Positions 17,738-26,951 of a DNA stretch of 64,000 nt are shown in pieces; within the stretch, counting starts at the first letter, position 1, and each line of letters begins with the position of its first letter. Source of the stretch: JBBDMC01 sp963775235 (GTDB lineage Bacteria; Pseudomonadota; Alphaproteobacteria; Rhizobiales; Kaistiaceae); assembly GCA_963775235.1 (NCBI GenBank), contig CAVZHY010000005.1:186001-250000 (forward strand), in the 5' to 3' direction. The notes below the pieces were generated by a model, which was given only the letters and a program-made list of their open reading frames with translations, was not told the origin of the DNA and made no database searches. The position numbers were made by a program, and so were the translations under genes.

Positions 17738-18090
17738 TCCGGACCGCCCGGCGTCGTCGGGTTTGGCCTGAGGATGGAGCCCGGCGGCCGATAGGCCAGC
17801 GCGGTACCGGTGAGATTGGGGTGGTGCGGCTTTTCCCATTCGCGCGGCTCGTATGCCGCCGGCAGCTCATCGCTGCGGTGATGCATCCACGCGTGCCAGC
17901 CGGGGGGGATGCGCGAGGGGTCGGCAAGTCCATCGTAGATGACCCAGCGCCGCTTGCCATCCCGCTGCCGGAAGTAACGGTTGCCAGCCTCGTCCTGGCC
18001 GACGAACTCGCCCTTGCGCCAGGTCCAAAAGCGGGTGCCGAGCGTCTCGCCGTTCCACCACGTGAAGAACTGCAGCCAGAACCGTTGCAT
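17713..18090 (-). CDS. NDUFA12-like NADH:ubiquinone oxidoreductase accessory subunit
   Basis: 125 residues. Homolog of the 17.2-kDa accessory subunit of complex I, present in alphaproteobacteria and mitochondria; it binds at the peripheral arm. Family landmarks: MQRFWLQFFTWWNGETLGTR, WTWRKGEFVGQDEAGNRYF, RRWVIYDG, DPSRIPPGWHAWMHH and PHHPNLTGTALAYRP. The start at ATG 18090 fits the family; an earlier in-frame start at 18144 would overlap rne. It lies 29 bp after the rne stop on the same strand, so may be read through from rne. The other complex I genes are not in this window. Confidence 0.92.
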   Translation of the reverse strand: MQRFWLQFFTWWNGETLGTRFWTWRKGEFVGQDEAGNRYFRQRDGKRRWVIYDGLADPSRIPPGWHAWMHHRSDELPAAYEPREWEKPHHPNLTGTALAYRPPGSILRPNPTTPGGPDYEPWTPS

Positions 18091-18119
18091 CGCTAACCCC
18101 GCCGGCGTCTTGGCGGCGA

Positions 18120-20615
18120 TCAGAAGAAGCTGCGCCGCTGCCACCAGCCGCTTCGCTTCGGCTGGTCGGCGCGATTGTCGTCCTCGCTGCCGTGCTCGGC
18201 GGGTGGCGGCCCGGCCGCCGCCCCGTGTTCATGGGGCTCGGCCGGCGTCTCGGGCGGGGCCGCCTCGGCCGGCTGCGATGCCGCGGCCGACTCGACCTCG
18301 ATCGACGGCCGCTCCATTGACGCGGGCTGCTCTTCGCCGCCGACGTCCTTCTCGGTCATTTCGGCGCCGTTGACGCCGTTGCCGGAATGAGCGCGGGCAT
18401 GGGGCTCCGCGCCATTGCGCGCCTCAACGCTGGCGCGCTCCTCGCCGCCGCGTCCGCGCCGGCCGCGGCGACCACCGCGGCGGCCGCGCCTGCGTTTGCG
18501 CGACTGCTCTTCGCTCTCGGCGGCGCCTTCCCCGGCCTCGCCGGCTGCGACGATCTCCTCGCCCTCAGCGGCCCTGGCGGCGGGCTCCGGACGCCGCCGA
18601 CGCCGGCGGCGCTTGCGCGTGCCGTCGCCCCGCGATTCCGGTTCCTCGTTGTCCTCTGTCGACGTGGCCACCTCGTCGGCGACGGCGAGCGTTTCCTCCT
18701 CCGCCTCCTCCTTTTCGGGCTGCACTGAATCAGGCTGCACGAACGTCGGGACAGCTTCGCGCGGTTCGACCGGTGCACCGCGCTCGATCATGAAGTGCGC
18801 GCCATCGGCGATCGCCTCGTCGGCGGCGACGGTGACCGACAGACCGAAGCGCTTCTCGATCTCAAACAGGTGGGCGCGTTTCTGATTGAGTATGTAGAGG
18901 GCGACCGGCGTCCGCGTGCGGATGATGAGATCATGGGTGACGCCCTTGGGCAGCTGGTCCTCCAGCGCCCTCAGCACGTGCAGCGCCACCGATGCGGGCG
19001 CCCGAACGTGGCCGGTTCCCTGGCACGTGGGGCAGACGCTCGTGGTCGATTCGACAACGCCGGTGCGCAGCCGCTGCCGCGACATCTCCAGGAGGCCGAA
19101 ATGGGAGATGCGGCCGACCTGGATGCGGGCGCGATCGTTCTTCAGCGCGTCCTTGAGCTTGCGCTCTACCGCCCGGTTGTTGCGCTTCTCCTCCATGTCG
19201 ATGAAGTCGATGACGATCAGCCCTGCGAGGTCGCGCAGCCTCAACTGGCGTGCCGCTTCCTCGGCGGCCTCGAGGTTCGTCTGCAGCGCAGTATCCTCGA
19301 TGTTGTGTTCGCGGGTGGACCGGCCGGAGTTGACATCGATCGACACCAGCGCCTCGGTCTGGTTGATGACCATGTAGCCGCCGGACCTCAGGGTGACCTG
19401 CGGCGAGAACATGCCATCGAGTTGGACCTCGATGCCGGACCGGGCGAAGATCGGCTGGTCGTCCCTGTAGGGCTTCACGTTCTTGGCATGGCTCGGCATG
19501 AGCATGCGCATGAACTCTTTGGCCTCTTTGTAGGACTCGTCACCGGCGATCAGGATCTCGTCGATGTCCTTGTTGTAGAGATCACGGATCGACCGCTTGA
19601 TCAGCGAGCCTTCCTCGTAGACCAGCGTCGGAGCCGTGGATTTGAGCGTCAGTTCGCGCACATTCTCCCAGAGCCGCAGCAGGTATTCGAAGTCGCGTTT
19701 GACCTCGGCCTTGGTGCGGCTTGCGCCGGCGGTCCTCAGAATGACGCCCATGCCCGTCGGCACTTCCAGATCAGAGACGACCTGGCGCAGTCGCTTGCGG
19801 TCGGTGGCGCTGGTGATCTTGCGCGAGATGCCGCCGCCGCGGGCGGTATTGGGCATGAGCACGCAGTAGCGCCCGGCCAGCGACAGATACGTGGACAGCG
19901 CCGCGCCCTTGGTGCCGCGCTCTTCCTTGACGACCTGGACCAGCAGAACCTGGCGGCGCTTGATGACCTCCTGGATCTTGTACTGGCGCACGCGTACCCG
20001 CCGCCGCTCCGGCACCTCTTCCATCGCGTCTTCGGCGCCGACTGAGTCGACCTGCTGATCGCTCTCGACCTCGCCGTCGTCCTCCCGCGCCCCGGCGCGG
20101 TCGGCGGTCTCAGGCTCGCCCCCGGTCTCGTCGGTCTCCGCTGCCTCTCCGGCGACGGACACTCCTTCGGCGGCTTCCGCCGCAACTGTCTCGATCTCCG
20201 CCGGTGGCTCGTGCGCACCGTCGTCCGGGCCCGCGTCCTCGGCCAAGGCGTCCGAGGCGGCGTCTTCCGGCGCAACTTCCTGCTCGCGCTCGTGGTCGGC
20301 GGAGGCGCGCTCCTCGGCCTCGGTGTTTTCGCGCTCTTCGGCCTCGATCAGCGCGCGCCGATCAGCGACCGGAATCTGATAGTAGTCGGGATGAATTTCG
20401 GAGAACGCCAGGAACCCGTGGCGATTTCCGCCGTAGTCGACGAATGCCGCCTGCAGCGACGGCTCGACCCTGGTAACCTTGGCTAGATAGATATTGCCGC
20501 GCAGCAGCTTGCGGCTGGCGGACTCGAAGTCGAACTCCTCAACCCGATTGCCGCGCAGGACCACAACCCGGGTTTCCTCGGGGTGGGCGGCATCGATGAG
20601 CATCTTGTTAGGCAT
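18120..20615 (-). CDS. rne: Ribonuclease E
   Basis: Endoribonuclease that forms the RNA degradosome core and processes rRNA and mRNA. ATG 20615 (MPNKMLIDAAHPEETRVVVL) has a GGAG site about 10 nt upstream; the extension to 20663 is rejected. The product is 831 residues. The S1 domain begins with LLRGNIYLAKVTRVEPSLQA and is split by a long acidic Glu/Ala insertion (about residues 105-225), typical of alphaproteobacterial RNase E. The catalytic core contains LRDLAGLIVIDFIDMEEKRN and the DNase I-like block with KNDRARIQVGRISHFGLLEM. The Zn-link is CPTCQGTGHV. The C-terminal region is disordered, with Arg-rich RNA-binding patches (RKRRRRRRRP and KRRRGRRGGRRGRRGRGG). A long upstream region suggests the usual autoregulated leader. 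Confidence 0.96.
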   Translation of the reverse strand: MPNKMLIDAAHPEETRVVVLRGNRVEEFDFESASRKLLRGNIYLAKVTRVEPSLQAAFVDYGGNRHGFLAFSEIHPDYYQIPVADRRALIEAEERENTEAEERASADHEREQEVAPEDAASDALAEDAGPDDGAHEPPAEIETVAAEAAEGVSVAGEAAETDETGGEPETADRAGAREDDGEVESDQQVDSVGAEDAMEEVPERRRVRVRQYKIQEVIKRRQVLLVQVVKEERGTKGAALSTYLSLAGRYCVLMPNTARGGGISRKITSATDRKRLRQVVSDLEVPTGMGVILRTAGASRTKAEVKRDFEYLLRLWENVRELTLKSTAPTLVYEEGSLIKRSIRDLYNKDIDEILIAGDESYKEAKEFMRMLMPSHAKNVKPYRDDQPIFARSGIEVQLDGMFSPQVTLRSGGYMVINQTEALVSIDVNSGRSTREHNIEDTALQTNLEAAEEAARQLRLRDLAGLIVIDFIDMEEKRNNRAVERKLKDALKNDRARIQVGRISHFGLLEMSRQRLRTGVVESTTSVCPTCQGTGHVRAPASVALHVLRALEDQLPKGVTHDLIIRTRTPVALYILNQKRAHLFEIEKRFGLSVTVAADEAIADGAHFMIERGAPVEPREAVPTFVQPDSVQPEKEEAEEETLAVADEVATSTEDNEEPESRGDGTRKRRRRRRRPEPAARAAEGEEIVAAGEAGEGAAESEEQSRKRRRGRRGGRRGRRGRGGEERASVEARNGAEPHARAHSGNGVNGAEMTEKDVGGEEQPASMERPSIEVESAAASQPAEAAPPETPAEPHEHGAAAGPPPAEHGSEDDNRADQPKRSGWWQRRSFF

Positions 20616-21290
20616 GGAATAAACTCTCCGCGATTCCCTCCGCGCGGCCGCCGGCGGGCGCAAACCGCTCCAGCCAAGGCTCCGGGAAGGGGACCGATCT
20701 GTCTTGAATGAATCTGGAGGCGCCGGCCGTCTGCCATCGCCGACGCCGCTCCGCCGGCAACTACCGGGTTTCGCGTCGGTTGGAGGGATGGCATTGGTTC
20801 GGGCATATGTGTGCCGTTACCTCATGTCGTGTACGACCGGAACGAATACAAGGACGTCCGGACCGTCGAGGCAGCCGTAAAGGGCCACCGTCCCAGCCCG
20901 GTCGCCGACCGCCGCCACGCCAGTCGCCGCGCCCCTGGCGCTATCCGACCTCGTACCGACGCCCGGTACATCTCCTGCCGATGACCCTTCTGCAGCGGTG
21001 CCAGCAGCCACAGCGAGCGCGAACCTTGAAGAGATCTCGCCGCCCTCGGCCCGCGTCCGCCTTTCGGGGATCATCGCGCACGGAAGATGAATTCCGTGCA
21101 CACCGTTTTATGGTCAGGCGTAAGTCTTGGCAAGGACCTCGCCTGAATTGGCCCCGCGAAGGCCGAATCGCGGCAGAATTGCGGTGAAAATGGCAAAGAA
21201 CCGGTTAACCATTGTGCCCCCATCCTTTATCAAGGTCCCAGGTGGGCACCAAGCCGCCAACTCGCTGGCGTGTCGTCGGGAAAGAGGCCA
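20616..21290. other. Long divergent intergenic region, rne / amidase
   Basis: About 675 bp between the rne start and the amidase start. ORFs can be drawn here (for example 20817-21101 on the minus strand), but their composition is shadow-like and no family was recognised. A long rne leader that serves in autoregulation is expected on the minus strand. No tRNA, riboswitch or clear terminator was identified by eye. Confidence 0.4.
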
Positions 21291-22529
21291 ATGGGGGAAT
21301 TGACCACTTGCCGGCCAGGGCCGTTCGTCGCACTCCTGTTGGCGCTGGCGGCGCCGGCCAGCACGATCGCGGCGCCGTTGCCCGGGGACGGCGGCACTCC
21401 GGTCGTGGTCGATGCCCGGGTCATCGGTGACGAGAGTCGGATCCGCTTCGTTGCCGACATGACGCAAAAGACCGACATGGTCGTTTTCACGCTTGCGGAC
21501 CCGTATCGCATCGTCGTCGATCTGCCCGAGGTTCGTTTCGCCATACCTGACGACGTCGGCGCCACCGGCCGCGGCCTGGTATCCGCCTTTCGCTACGGTC
21601 AGTTCGCTGCAGGCAAGGCGCGCATCGTCATCGACCTCACGGAGCCGGTGAAGATCGACAAGAGCTTCGTGACCGACGCTGCGAACGGTCAGCCGGCGCG
21701 GCTTGTGGTCGATGCTGTGCCGACCACGCGAGACGAGTTCCTTGCTGCAACGCTCGCCTACCGCCAGAGCCAGGGCGTCGCCGCTGCCGAGAAGGCGGAC
21801 CGCACGCTGGAGGCGCCAAGCGCAAAGACCGATACCCGACCGGTGGTCGTGGTCGATCCGGGGCACGGCGGCATCGATTCGGGCGCGCGCGGCCGCGACG
21901 GCACAATGGAGAAGACGATCGCTTTGTCGTTCGCCAACGTGTTCGCCGAAAAACTGAGAAACAAGGGGTACGACGTCTTTCTGACGCGCACGGACGACAG
22001 TTATGTCAGTCTTGGCGATCGCATCATCTTCGCCCGCGACCACGACGCGGACCTCTTCGTATCGATCCACGCCAACTCGTTCCTGGGCGATGCGGTTCGC
22101 GGCGCGACAGTCTACACCCCGTCAGACGAAGCCTCCGACAAGATGGCCGAGGAGATGGCGGCCTCCGAGAACCAATCGGACGCGCTTGCAGGCATCGACG
22201 TCGACGGCGCCGACTCGGACCAGGTGAAGGATATCCTGCTCGACCTGACGCGGCGGGAAACCCGCAATTTCGGCGTCGTATTCGCCCGCCACCTGGTCGA
22301 TGAAATGGGCAAGACAACCGAGATGTTCAAAGTCCCGCACCAGGAGGCGACCTTCAAGGTGCTCGAGGCACCGGATGTCCCCTCGGCCCTTGTCGAACTT
22401 GGCTACCTGTCCAATGCCAAGGACGAGAAACTGCTTAAATCGCCGCAATGGCAGGAGAAAACGGCCAATTCCATGGTCAACGCAGTCGACGACTTCTTCG
22501 CGACCAAGATAGCGGGCCGGGGCGGATAA
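21291..22529 (+). CDS. amiC: N-acetylmuramoyl-L-alanine amidase, AMIN + Amidase_3
   Basis: Periplasmic zinc amidase that cleaves the bond between MurNAc and the stem peptide, acting in daughter-cell separation. 412 residues from ATG 21291, preceded by GGGAAAGAGG; a GTG at 21270 is an alternative. A signal segment (GPFVALLLALAAPASTIAAP) leads to an AMIN domain (about 40-150, with FVADMTQKTDMVVFTLADPY and RIVIDLTEPVKID). The catalytic domain follows: zinc ligands in VVVDPGHGGIDSGARG, the Glu of MEKTIALSFA and SIHANSFLGD, with the catalytic Glu in ALVELGYLSN. An inserted helix (residues about 280-330) matches the autoinhibitory region of the AmiA/B/C group. The next gene is PBP1A, so the pair handles peptidoglycan. 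Confidence 0.93.
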   Translation: MGELTTCRPGPFVALLLALAAPASTIAAPLPGDGGTPVVVDARVIGDESRIRFVADMTQKTDMVVFTLADPYRIVVDLPEVRFAIPDDVGATGRGLVSAFRYGQFAAGKARIVIDLTEPVKIDKSFVTDAANGQPARLVVDAVPTTRDEFLAATLAYRQSQGVAAAEKADRTLEAPSAKTDTRPVVVVDPGHGGIDSGARGRDGTMEKTIALSFANVFAEKLRNKGYDVFLTRTDDSYVSLGDRIIFARDHDADLFVSIHANSFLGDAVRGATVYTPSDEASDKMAEEMAASENQSDALAGIDVDGADSDQVKDILLDLTRRETRNFGVVFARHLVDEMGKTTEMFKVPHQEATFKVLEAPDVPSALVELGYLSNAKDEKLLKSPQWQEKTANSMVNAVDDFFATKIAGRGG

Positions 22530-22686
22530 CGCGGTTGTTGCTGAAAGGTCACAGCGCCTGCTATTGGTGTCGGGACCCAGGCGGCGCCGCATATTCTCCA
22601 CAAAGGCGACCGAAGAACGCCCCGACAGCCCGCCGTGCCGCGGTCGCACGCGAAACCGGACCGAGCGACCGGAAGGTGGACCGAGT

Positions 22687-25152
22687 ATGATACTGCGAAT
22701 CGTCGGCTACCTATTCGGGATCGGAGCCGTGCTCTTTTTGGCGGTTGCAGCTGGGGTTGGCTGGTACGTCTCGGGACTGACCCACGACCTGCCTAACTAT
22801 GACGTGCTCGCCAAGTACGAGCCGCCGGTGATGACGCGCGTCCATGCGGCCGACGGACAACTGGTCGCCGAGTACGCGCACGAGTCGCGCCTCTACCTGC
22901 CCATCCAGGCGATTCCGGATCTGCTCAAGGACGCCTTCATTTCGGCCGAAGACAAGAACTTCTACCAGCACTCCGGCCTGGACTACTACGGCATCCTGCG
23001 CGCCATCGTCACCAACCTGCACAACTACGGTGAAGATTCGCATCTTGTCGGCGCCTCCACGATTACGCAGCAGGTTGCGAAGAACTTCCTGCTCTCGAAC
23101 GAGCAGACGCTCGACCGCAAGGTGACTGAGGCGATCCTGGCGCTGAGGATCGAGCAGGCGTATTCGAAGGACAAGATCCTCGAGCTCTACCTCAACGAGA
23201 TTTACCTCGGCGTGGGGGCGTACGGCGTCGCCGCGGCCTCACTCGAATATTTCGACAAGTCGGTGCAAGAACTGAGCCTGGCCGAGGCGGCCTACCTTGC
23301 CGCCCTGCCGAAGGCGCCAAACAACTACAACCCGTTCCGCTATCACGACCGCGCGGTCGATCGCCGCAACTGGGTGATCGATCGCATGGTCGAGAACGGT
23401 TATGTCAGCGCCGCCGACGGTGAGGCGGCAAAGAAAGAGCCGCTGACGATCAAGCAGCGGGCGACCAAGCCCTCCGTCTTCGCCGCCGACTATTTCGTCG
23501 AGGAGGTCCGCCGCGAGCTGGTCGACATGTATGGCGAGACGACCCTCTACGAGGGCGGCCTGTCGGTCAGGACCTCGCTGCAGCCGGCCGTGCAGGTCAT
23601 GGCCCGCAAGGCGCTGATGGATGGGCTGGTCAATTTCGACGTGGATCACGGCTGGCGCGGTCCGGTAGCCCACATTGACGATCTCGGCGACGATTGGGGA
23701 CCGAAGCTTGCCGATGTGCCGGCCCTGTCGGATGTGGTGGAATGGCGTCTGGCGGTGGTGCTCTCGCTCAGCCCTGATGCGGCCACCATCGGCCTGCAGC
23801 CGGGACGCGAGACGGGGACCAACAAGGTCAAGGCCGAGCGCGACACCGGCACGATCCCGCTCGACCAGATGAAATGGGCCAAATGGGCCAGCGGCCCCCG
23901 CCAGGGCAAGGCGGTGAAGGCGCCGGGCGACGTGCTCAAGGTCGGTGACGTGGTTTACGTCGAGGCCGCCGACGGCGCTCCCGGAGAGTACCAGCTTCGT
24001 CAGGTCCCGGAAGTGGAAGGCGGGCTGGTGGCAATGGACCCGCACACCGGCCGCGTCCTGGCGATGGTCGGCGGCTTTTCGTTCGCCGACAGCCAGTTCA
24101 ACCGTGCCACCCAGGCGTATCGGCAGCCCGGATCCTCCTTCAAGCCCTTCGTGTACTCGGCCGCGCTCGACAACGGCTACACCCCGTCGTCCGTGGTCAT
24201 GGACGCCCCGATCGAGATCGACCAGGGCCCGGGCCTCCCTCCGTGGACGCCGGAGAACTACACCAACGAATACTTCGGTCCCTCGACGCTGCGAACCGGC
24301 ATCGAGCAATCGCGCAACGTCATGACCGTGCGGCTCGCCCAGGACATGGGCATGCCGCTCATCGCCGAATACGCGCGCCGCTTCGGCGTGGTCGACAACC
24401 TCCAGCCGGTGCTATCGATGGCGCTCGGCGCCGGCGAGACGACGGTTCTGCGAATGGTCGCCGGCTATTCGGTGTTCGCCAACGGCGGGCGCGAGGTGAA
24501 GCCGACGCTTATCGACCGCATCCAGGACCGCTACGGCAAGACGATCTTCCGCCATGACGACCGGGTCTGCGATGATTGCAACGCCGACACCTGGCACGAT
24601 CAGGACGAGCCGACGATCGTCGACAACAGCAAGCAGGTGCTCGATCCGATGACCGCCTACCAGATGACGTCGATGCTGGAAGGCGTCGTCAAGCGCGGCA
24701 CCGGCACGGTCGTCCAGGCGGTCGGCAAGCCAATCGCCGGCAAGACCGGAACCACCAACGACTACCACGACGCCTGGTTCGTCGGCTTCACGCCCGACCT
24801 CGTCGCCGGCGTGTACATCGGTTACGACAAGCCGCGCTCGCTCGGCCGCGCCTCGACCGGCGGCGGACTGGCGGCGCCCGTGTTCACCGATTTCATGAAG
24901 ATGGCGCTCGCCGACAAGCCGCCGATCCCATTCCGCGTGCCGCCGGGAATGAACTTCATTCCGATCGACCGGCGCACGGGGCTTCGCGCCCAGGCGGGCG
25001 ATGCCGACACCATTCTGGAAGCGTTCAAGCCCGGCACCGCACCGCCCGACACATACTCGATCATCGGCTACACCGACTCGATGGGGCGGCCGCTGACGGT
25101 GGCACCGGAAACCGACCGCGCCGTCATCTCGGGTACCGGCGGGCTTTATTGA
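22687..25152 (+). CDS. mrcA: Penicillin-binding protein 1A
   Basis: Bifunctional transglycosylase/transpeptidase that makes peptidoglycan, anchored in the inner membrane. ATG 22687 with AAGGTGGA upstream gives 821 residues; earlier in-frame starts (22564) add an unlikely Arg-rich stretch. Membrane anchor at residues 5-28. The GT51 domain contains FISAEDKNFYQHSGLDYYG (catalytic Glu88), GASTITQQVAKNFLL and KILELYLNEIYLG. The transpeptidase domain has the SxxK motif at Ser483-Lys486 (QPGSSFKPF), an SRN triad in IEQSRNVMTVRLA and KTGTT at 686-690. An OB-like insertion lies between the domains, as in the PBP1A family. The gap of 157 bp to the amidase leaves operon membership open. Confidence 0.96.
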   Translation: MILRIVGYLFGIGAVLFLAVAAGVGWYVSGLTHDLPNYDVLAKYEPPVMTRVHAADGQLVAEYAHESRLYLPIQAIPDLLKDAFISAEDKNFYQHSGLDYYGILRAIVTNLHNYGEDSHLVGASTITQQVAKNFLLSNEQTLDRKVTEAILALRIEQAYSKDKILELYLNEIYLGVGAYGVAAASLEYFDKSVQELSLAEAAYLAALPKAPNNYNPFRYHDRAVDRRNWVIDRMVENGYVSAADGEAAKKEPLTIKQRATKPSVFAADYFVEEVRRELVDMYGETTLYEGGLSVRTSLQPAVQVMARKALMDGLVNFDVDHGWRGPVAHIDDLGDDWGPKLADVPALSDVVEWRLAVVLSLSPDAATIGLQPGRETGTNKVKAERDTGTIPLDQMKWAKWASGPRQGKAVKAPGDVLKVGDVVYVEAADGAPGEYQLRQVPEVEGGLVAMDPHTGRVLAMVGGFSFADSQFNRATQAYRQPGSSFKPFVYSAALDNGYTPSSVVMDAPIEIDQGPGLPPWTPENYTNEYFGPSTLRTGIEQSRNVMTVRLAQDMGMPLIAEYARRFGVVDNLQPVLSMALGAGETTVLRMVAGYSVFANGGREVKPTLIDRIQDRYGKTIFRHDDRVCDDCNADTWHDQDEPTIVDNSKQVLDPMTAYQMTSMLEGVVKRGTGTVVQAVGKPIAGKTGTTNDYHDAWFVGFTPDLVAGVYIGYDKPRSLGRASTGGGLAAPVFTDFMKMALADKPPIPFRVPPGMNFIPIDRRTGLRAQAGDADTILEAFKPGTAPPDTYSIIGYTDSMGRPLTVAPETDRAVISGTGGLY

Positions 25153-25232
25153 AGTTCGCCTTTACAGCGCGCAATCACACACCTAGTTAAGGCGCGTCCG
25201 CGATGCCGCCGGGCGTCGCCGAAGGAAGAGAT

Positions 25233-26352
25233 ATGCGCCCCGAGATAGAAACGATCGTCGATGACATCGAGCAGGCGCTTGGCCTGCTGAGGGGGCATCT
25301 TTGACTGGGATCGCGCCAAAGCGCGGCTCCAGGAGCTGAACGCAGCGGCCGAAGCCCCCAACCTTTGGAACGACAGCCAGCGCGCCCAGTCGGTGATGCG
25401 CGAGCGTCAGCGGCTGGACGAGCAGATCACGGCGATTGAACGGCTGGAGCAGGAACTCTCCGATCAGTCGGACATGATCGCGCTGGCCGAGGACGAGGGC
25501 GACGCTGCGGTCGTTGCCGAGGCGGAGGAGGCGCTGAAGGCGCTCAAGGCGGAAGCCGAACGCCGCCAGGTCGAGACGATGCTTTCGGGCGAAGCCGACG
25601 GCAACGATGCCTACGTCGAAGTCCATGCCGGCGCCGGCGGCACTGAAAGCCAGGACTGGGCGGCGATGCTGATGCGCATGTATGCGCGCTGGGCCGAGCA
25701 GAGCGGGTACAAGGTCGAGACCCTGGAGGTGCATGACGGCGAGGAGGCGGGCATCAAGTCCGCGACCCTTCTCGTCAAGGGGCCAAGCGCATACGGCTGG
25801 CTCAAGACGGAGTCGGGGGTCCATCGCCTCGTCCGTATCTCGCCCTTCGACAGCCAGGCCCGTCGGCATACCTCGTTCGCAAGCGTCTGGGTCTATCCGT
25901 ACGTTGACGACACGATTGAGGTCGAGATCAACGAGGCCGACGTCAGGACCGACACCTACCGCGCCTCCGGTGCGGGCGGCCAGCACGTCAACACCACAGA
26001 TTCGGCGGTGCGGCTAACCCACATCCCGACCGGCATCGTCGTCCAATGCCAGAACGAGCGCTCGCAGCACAAGAACCGGGCGACTGCCTGGGCGATGCTG
26101 CGCGCGCGCATTTATGAGGCGGAGCTGGAGAAGCGCGAGGCTGCGGCCGCCGATGCCGCCGCCTCGAAGACCGAGATCGGTTGGGGGCACCAGATCCGCT
26201 CCTACGTCCTCCAGCCCTATCAGTTGGTCAAGGACCTGCGGACGGGCGTGGAGAGCCCGAGCCCGCAGAACGTGCTCGACGGCAATCTCCTGCCGTTTAT
26301 GGAAGCCGCGCTCGCCCAGCGGGTCGGTGGCGAGGGGGCGAAACCGTCGTAG
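25233..26352 (+). CDS. prfB: Peptide chain release factor 2 (programmed +1 frameshift)
   Basis: Recognises UGA and UAA stop codons and triggers peptide release. Translation starts at ATG 25233, preceded by GAAGGAAGAG. After 23 codons (ending GLLRGHL) the frame meets an in-frame TGA at 25302-25304. The context AGGGGGCATCTTTGAC (25290-25305) is the classic prfB recoding signal: an internal ribosome-binding-like AGGGGG, the slippery CTT and TGA-C. Shifting by +1 continues as DWDRAKARLQELNAAAEAPN. Total length is about 372 residues. The anticodon-like SPF motif (RISPFDSQARR) and the catalytic GGQ (ASGAGGQHVNTTDSAVR) are both present. This frameshift is biological and autoregulatory, unlike others in the window. 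Confidence 0.97.
25290..25305 (+). promoter_or_regulatory. prfB programmed frameshift site
   Basis: AGGGGGCATCTTTGAC: internal Shine-Dalgarno-like AGGGGG, then CAT, the slippery CTT codon and TGA followed by C. It differs from the E. coli site by one base (CAT in place of TAT). When release factor 2 is scarce, the ribosome slips +1 on CTT and makes the full protein. Confidence 0.95.
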
Positions 26353-26443
26353 TGACCTGTCCGGTCAGGCGGCGGATGCATATCCACGCGGCCGGCGTGG
26401 GTCAGATGCCGGCCAGCGCCCATGGGGGCCCGGAGGTCAGCGG

Positions 26444-26842
26444 CTATGCACGCCGGCGCGCCGGCTCCTGTTGGCCGGCGTTGGCGTCGTCGAACGCGCG
26501 CTGAGCCCTTTCGACGCGCTCGGCATTCTCCAGCGCCCAGCGCCCGAGCGCTCCGACGGGCTTCAGCAGGTCGCGGCCGAGCGGCGTCAGCGCATAGTCG
26601 ACCCGCGGCGGCACAGTCGGATAGACGGTGCGGCTAACGAAGCCGTCGCGCTCCAGCCCCCGCAACGTCGTCGTCAGCATCTTCTGCGAGATGCTGCCGA
26701 GCGCGCGCTTGATCTCGCTGAAGCGCTTCGGTCCATCGCCGAGTTGACGGACAACCAGCACGGTCCACTTGTCGCCAATCCGCGACAGGATGGCGCTGAC
26801 CCTGCGGCAGGGTTCGGTGCAGTGAAGGGTACCTGGTTTCAA
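26444..26842 (-). CDS. HxlR-family transcriptional regulator
   Basis: MarR-like winged-helix regulator of the HxlR type, often redox- or electrophile-sensing. Landmarks: HCTEPCRRVSAILSRIGDKW, VLVVRQLGDGPKRFSEIKRA, ISQKMLTTTLRGLERDGFVS, PTVPPRVDYALTPLG. The best start is TTG 26842 (LKPGTLHC), because a perfect AAGGAGG lies 7 nt upstream; a TTG at 26872 in the same frame would put that site inside the gene. About 132 residues. Two N-terminal cysteines (HCTEPC) could act as a thiol sensor, though this is inference. It is divergent from an FMN reductase gene, with two palindromes in between, which suggests autorepression and control of the reductase. Confidence 0.9.
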   Translation of the reverse strand: MKPGTLHCTEPCRRVSAILSRIGDKWTVLVVRQLGDGPKRFSEIKRALGSISQKMLTTTLRGLERDGFVSRTVYPTVPPRVDYALTPLGRDLLKPVGALGRWALENAERVERAQRAFDDANAGQQEPARRRA

Positions 26843-26868
26843 GAAAGTGCCTCCTTGCGCGTTGACGT

Positions 26869-26911
26869 CCAATAGTCACTTATTGGGCCTCAGGCACCAA
26901 TCTAGCCTGAG
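26869..26911. promoter_or_regulatory. Operator candidates between the HxlR and FMN-reductase genes
   Basis: Two inverted repeats: CCAATA-GTCACT-TATTGG (26869-26886, perfect 6-bp arms) and CTCAGGC-N9-GCCTGAG (26889-26911, perfect 7-bp arms). They lie between the two divergent start codons, upstream of both ribosome sites, where an HxlR dimer would block either promoter. Confidence 0.55.
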
Positions 26912-26951
26912 TCACCAAACCATACCACAGAATGCAAGGAACGTCTTCCCC

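Noticed and set aside
18795..20045. 416-residue plus-strand ORF opposite rne
   Set aside because: Shadow of the RNase E catalytic region; no ribosome site or family motif.
20817..21101. Possible minus-strand gene in the rne/amidase interval
   Set aside because: No ribosome site, no signal or family motif, and composition no different from random open frames in GC-rich DNA.
23239..24309. 356-residue minus-strand ORF inside PBP1A
   Set aside because: Antisense shadow; PBP1A catalytic motifs run through the entire stretch.
25302..25304. TGA in prfB as a selenocysteine codon or sequence error
   Set aside because: The surrounding AGGGGG...CTT-TGA-C context is the established release factor 2 frameshift signal.
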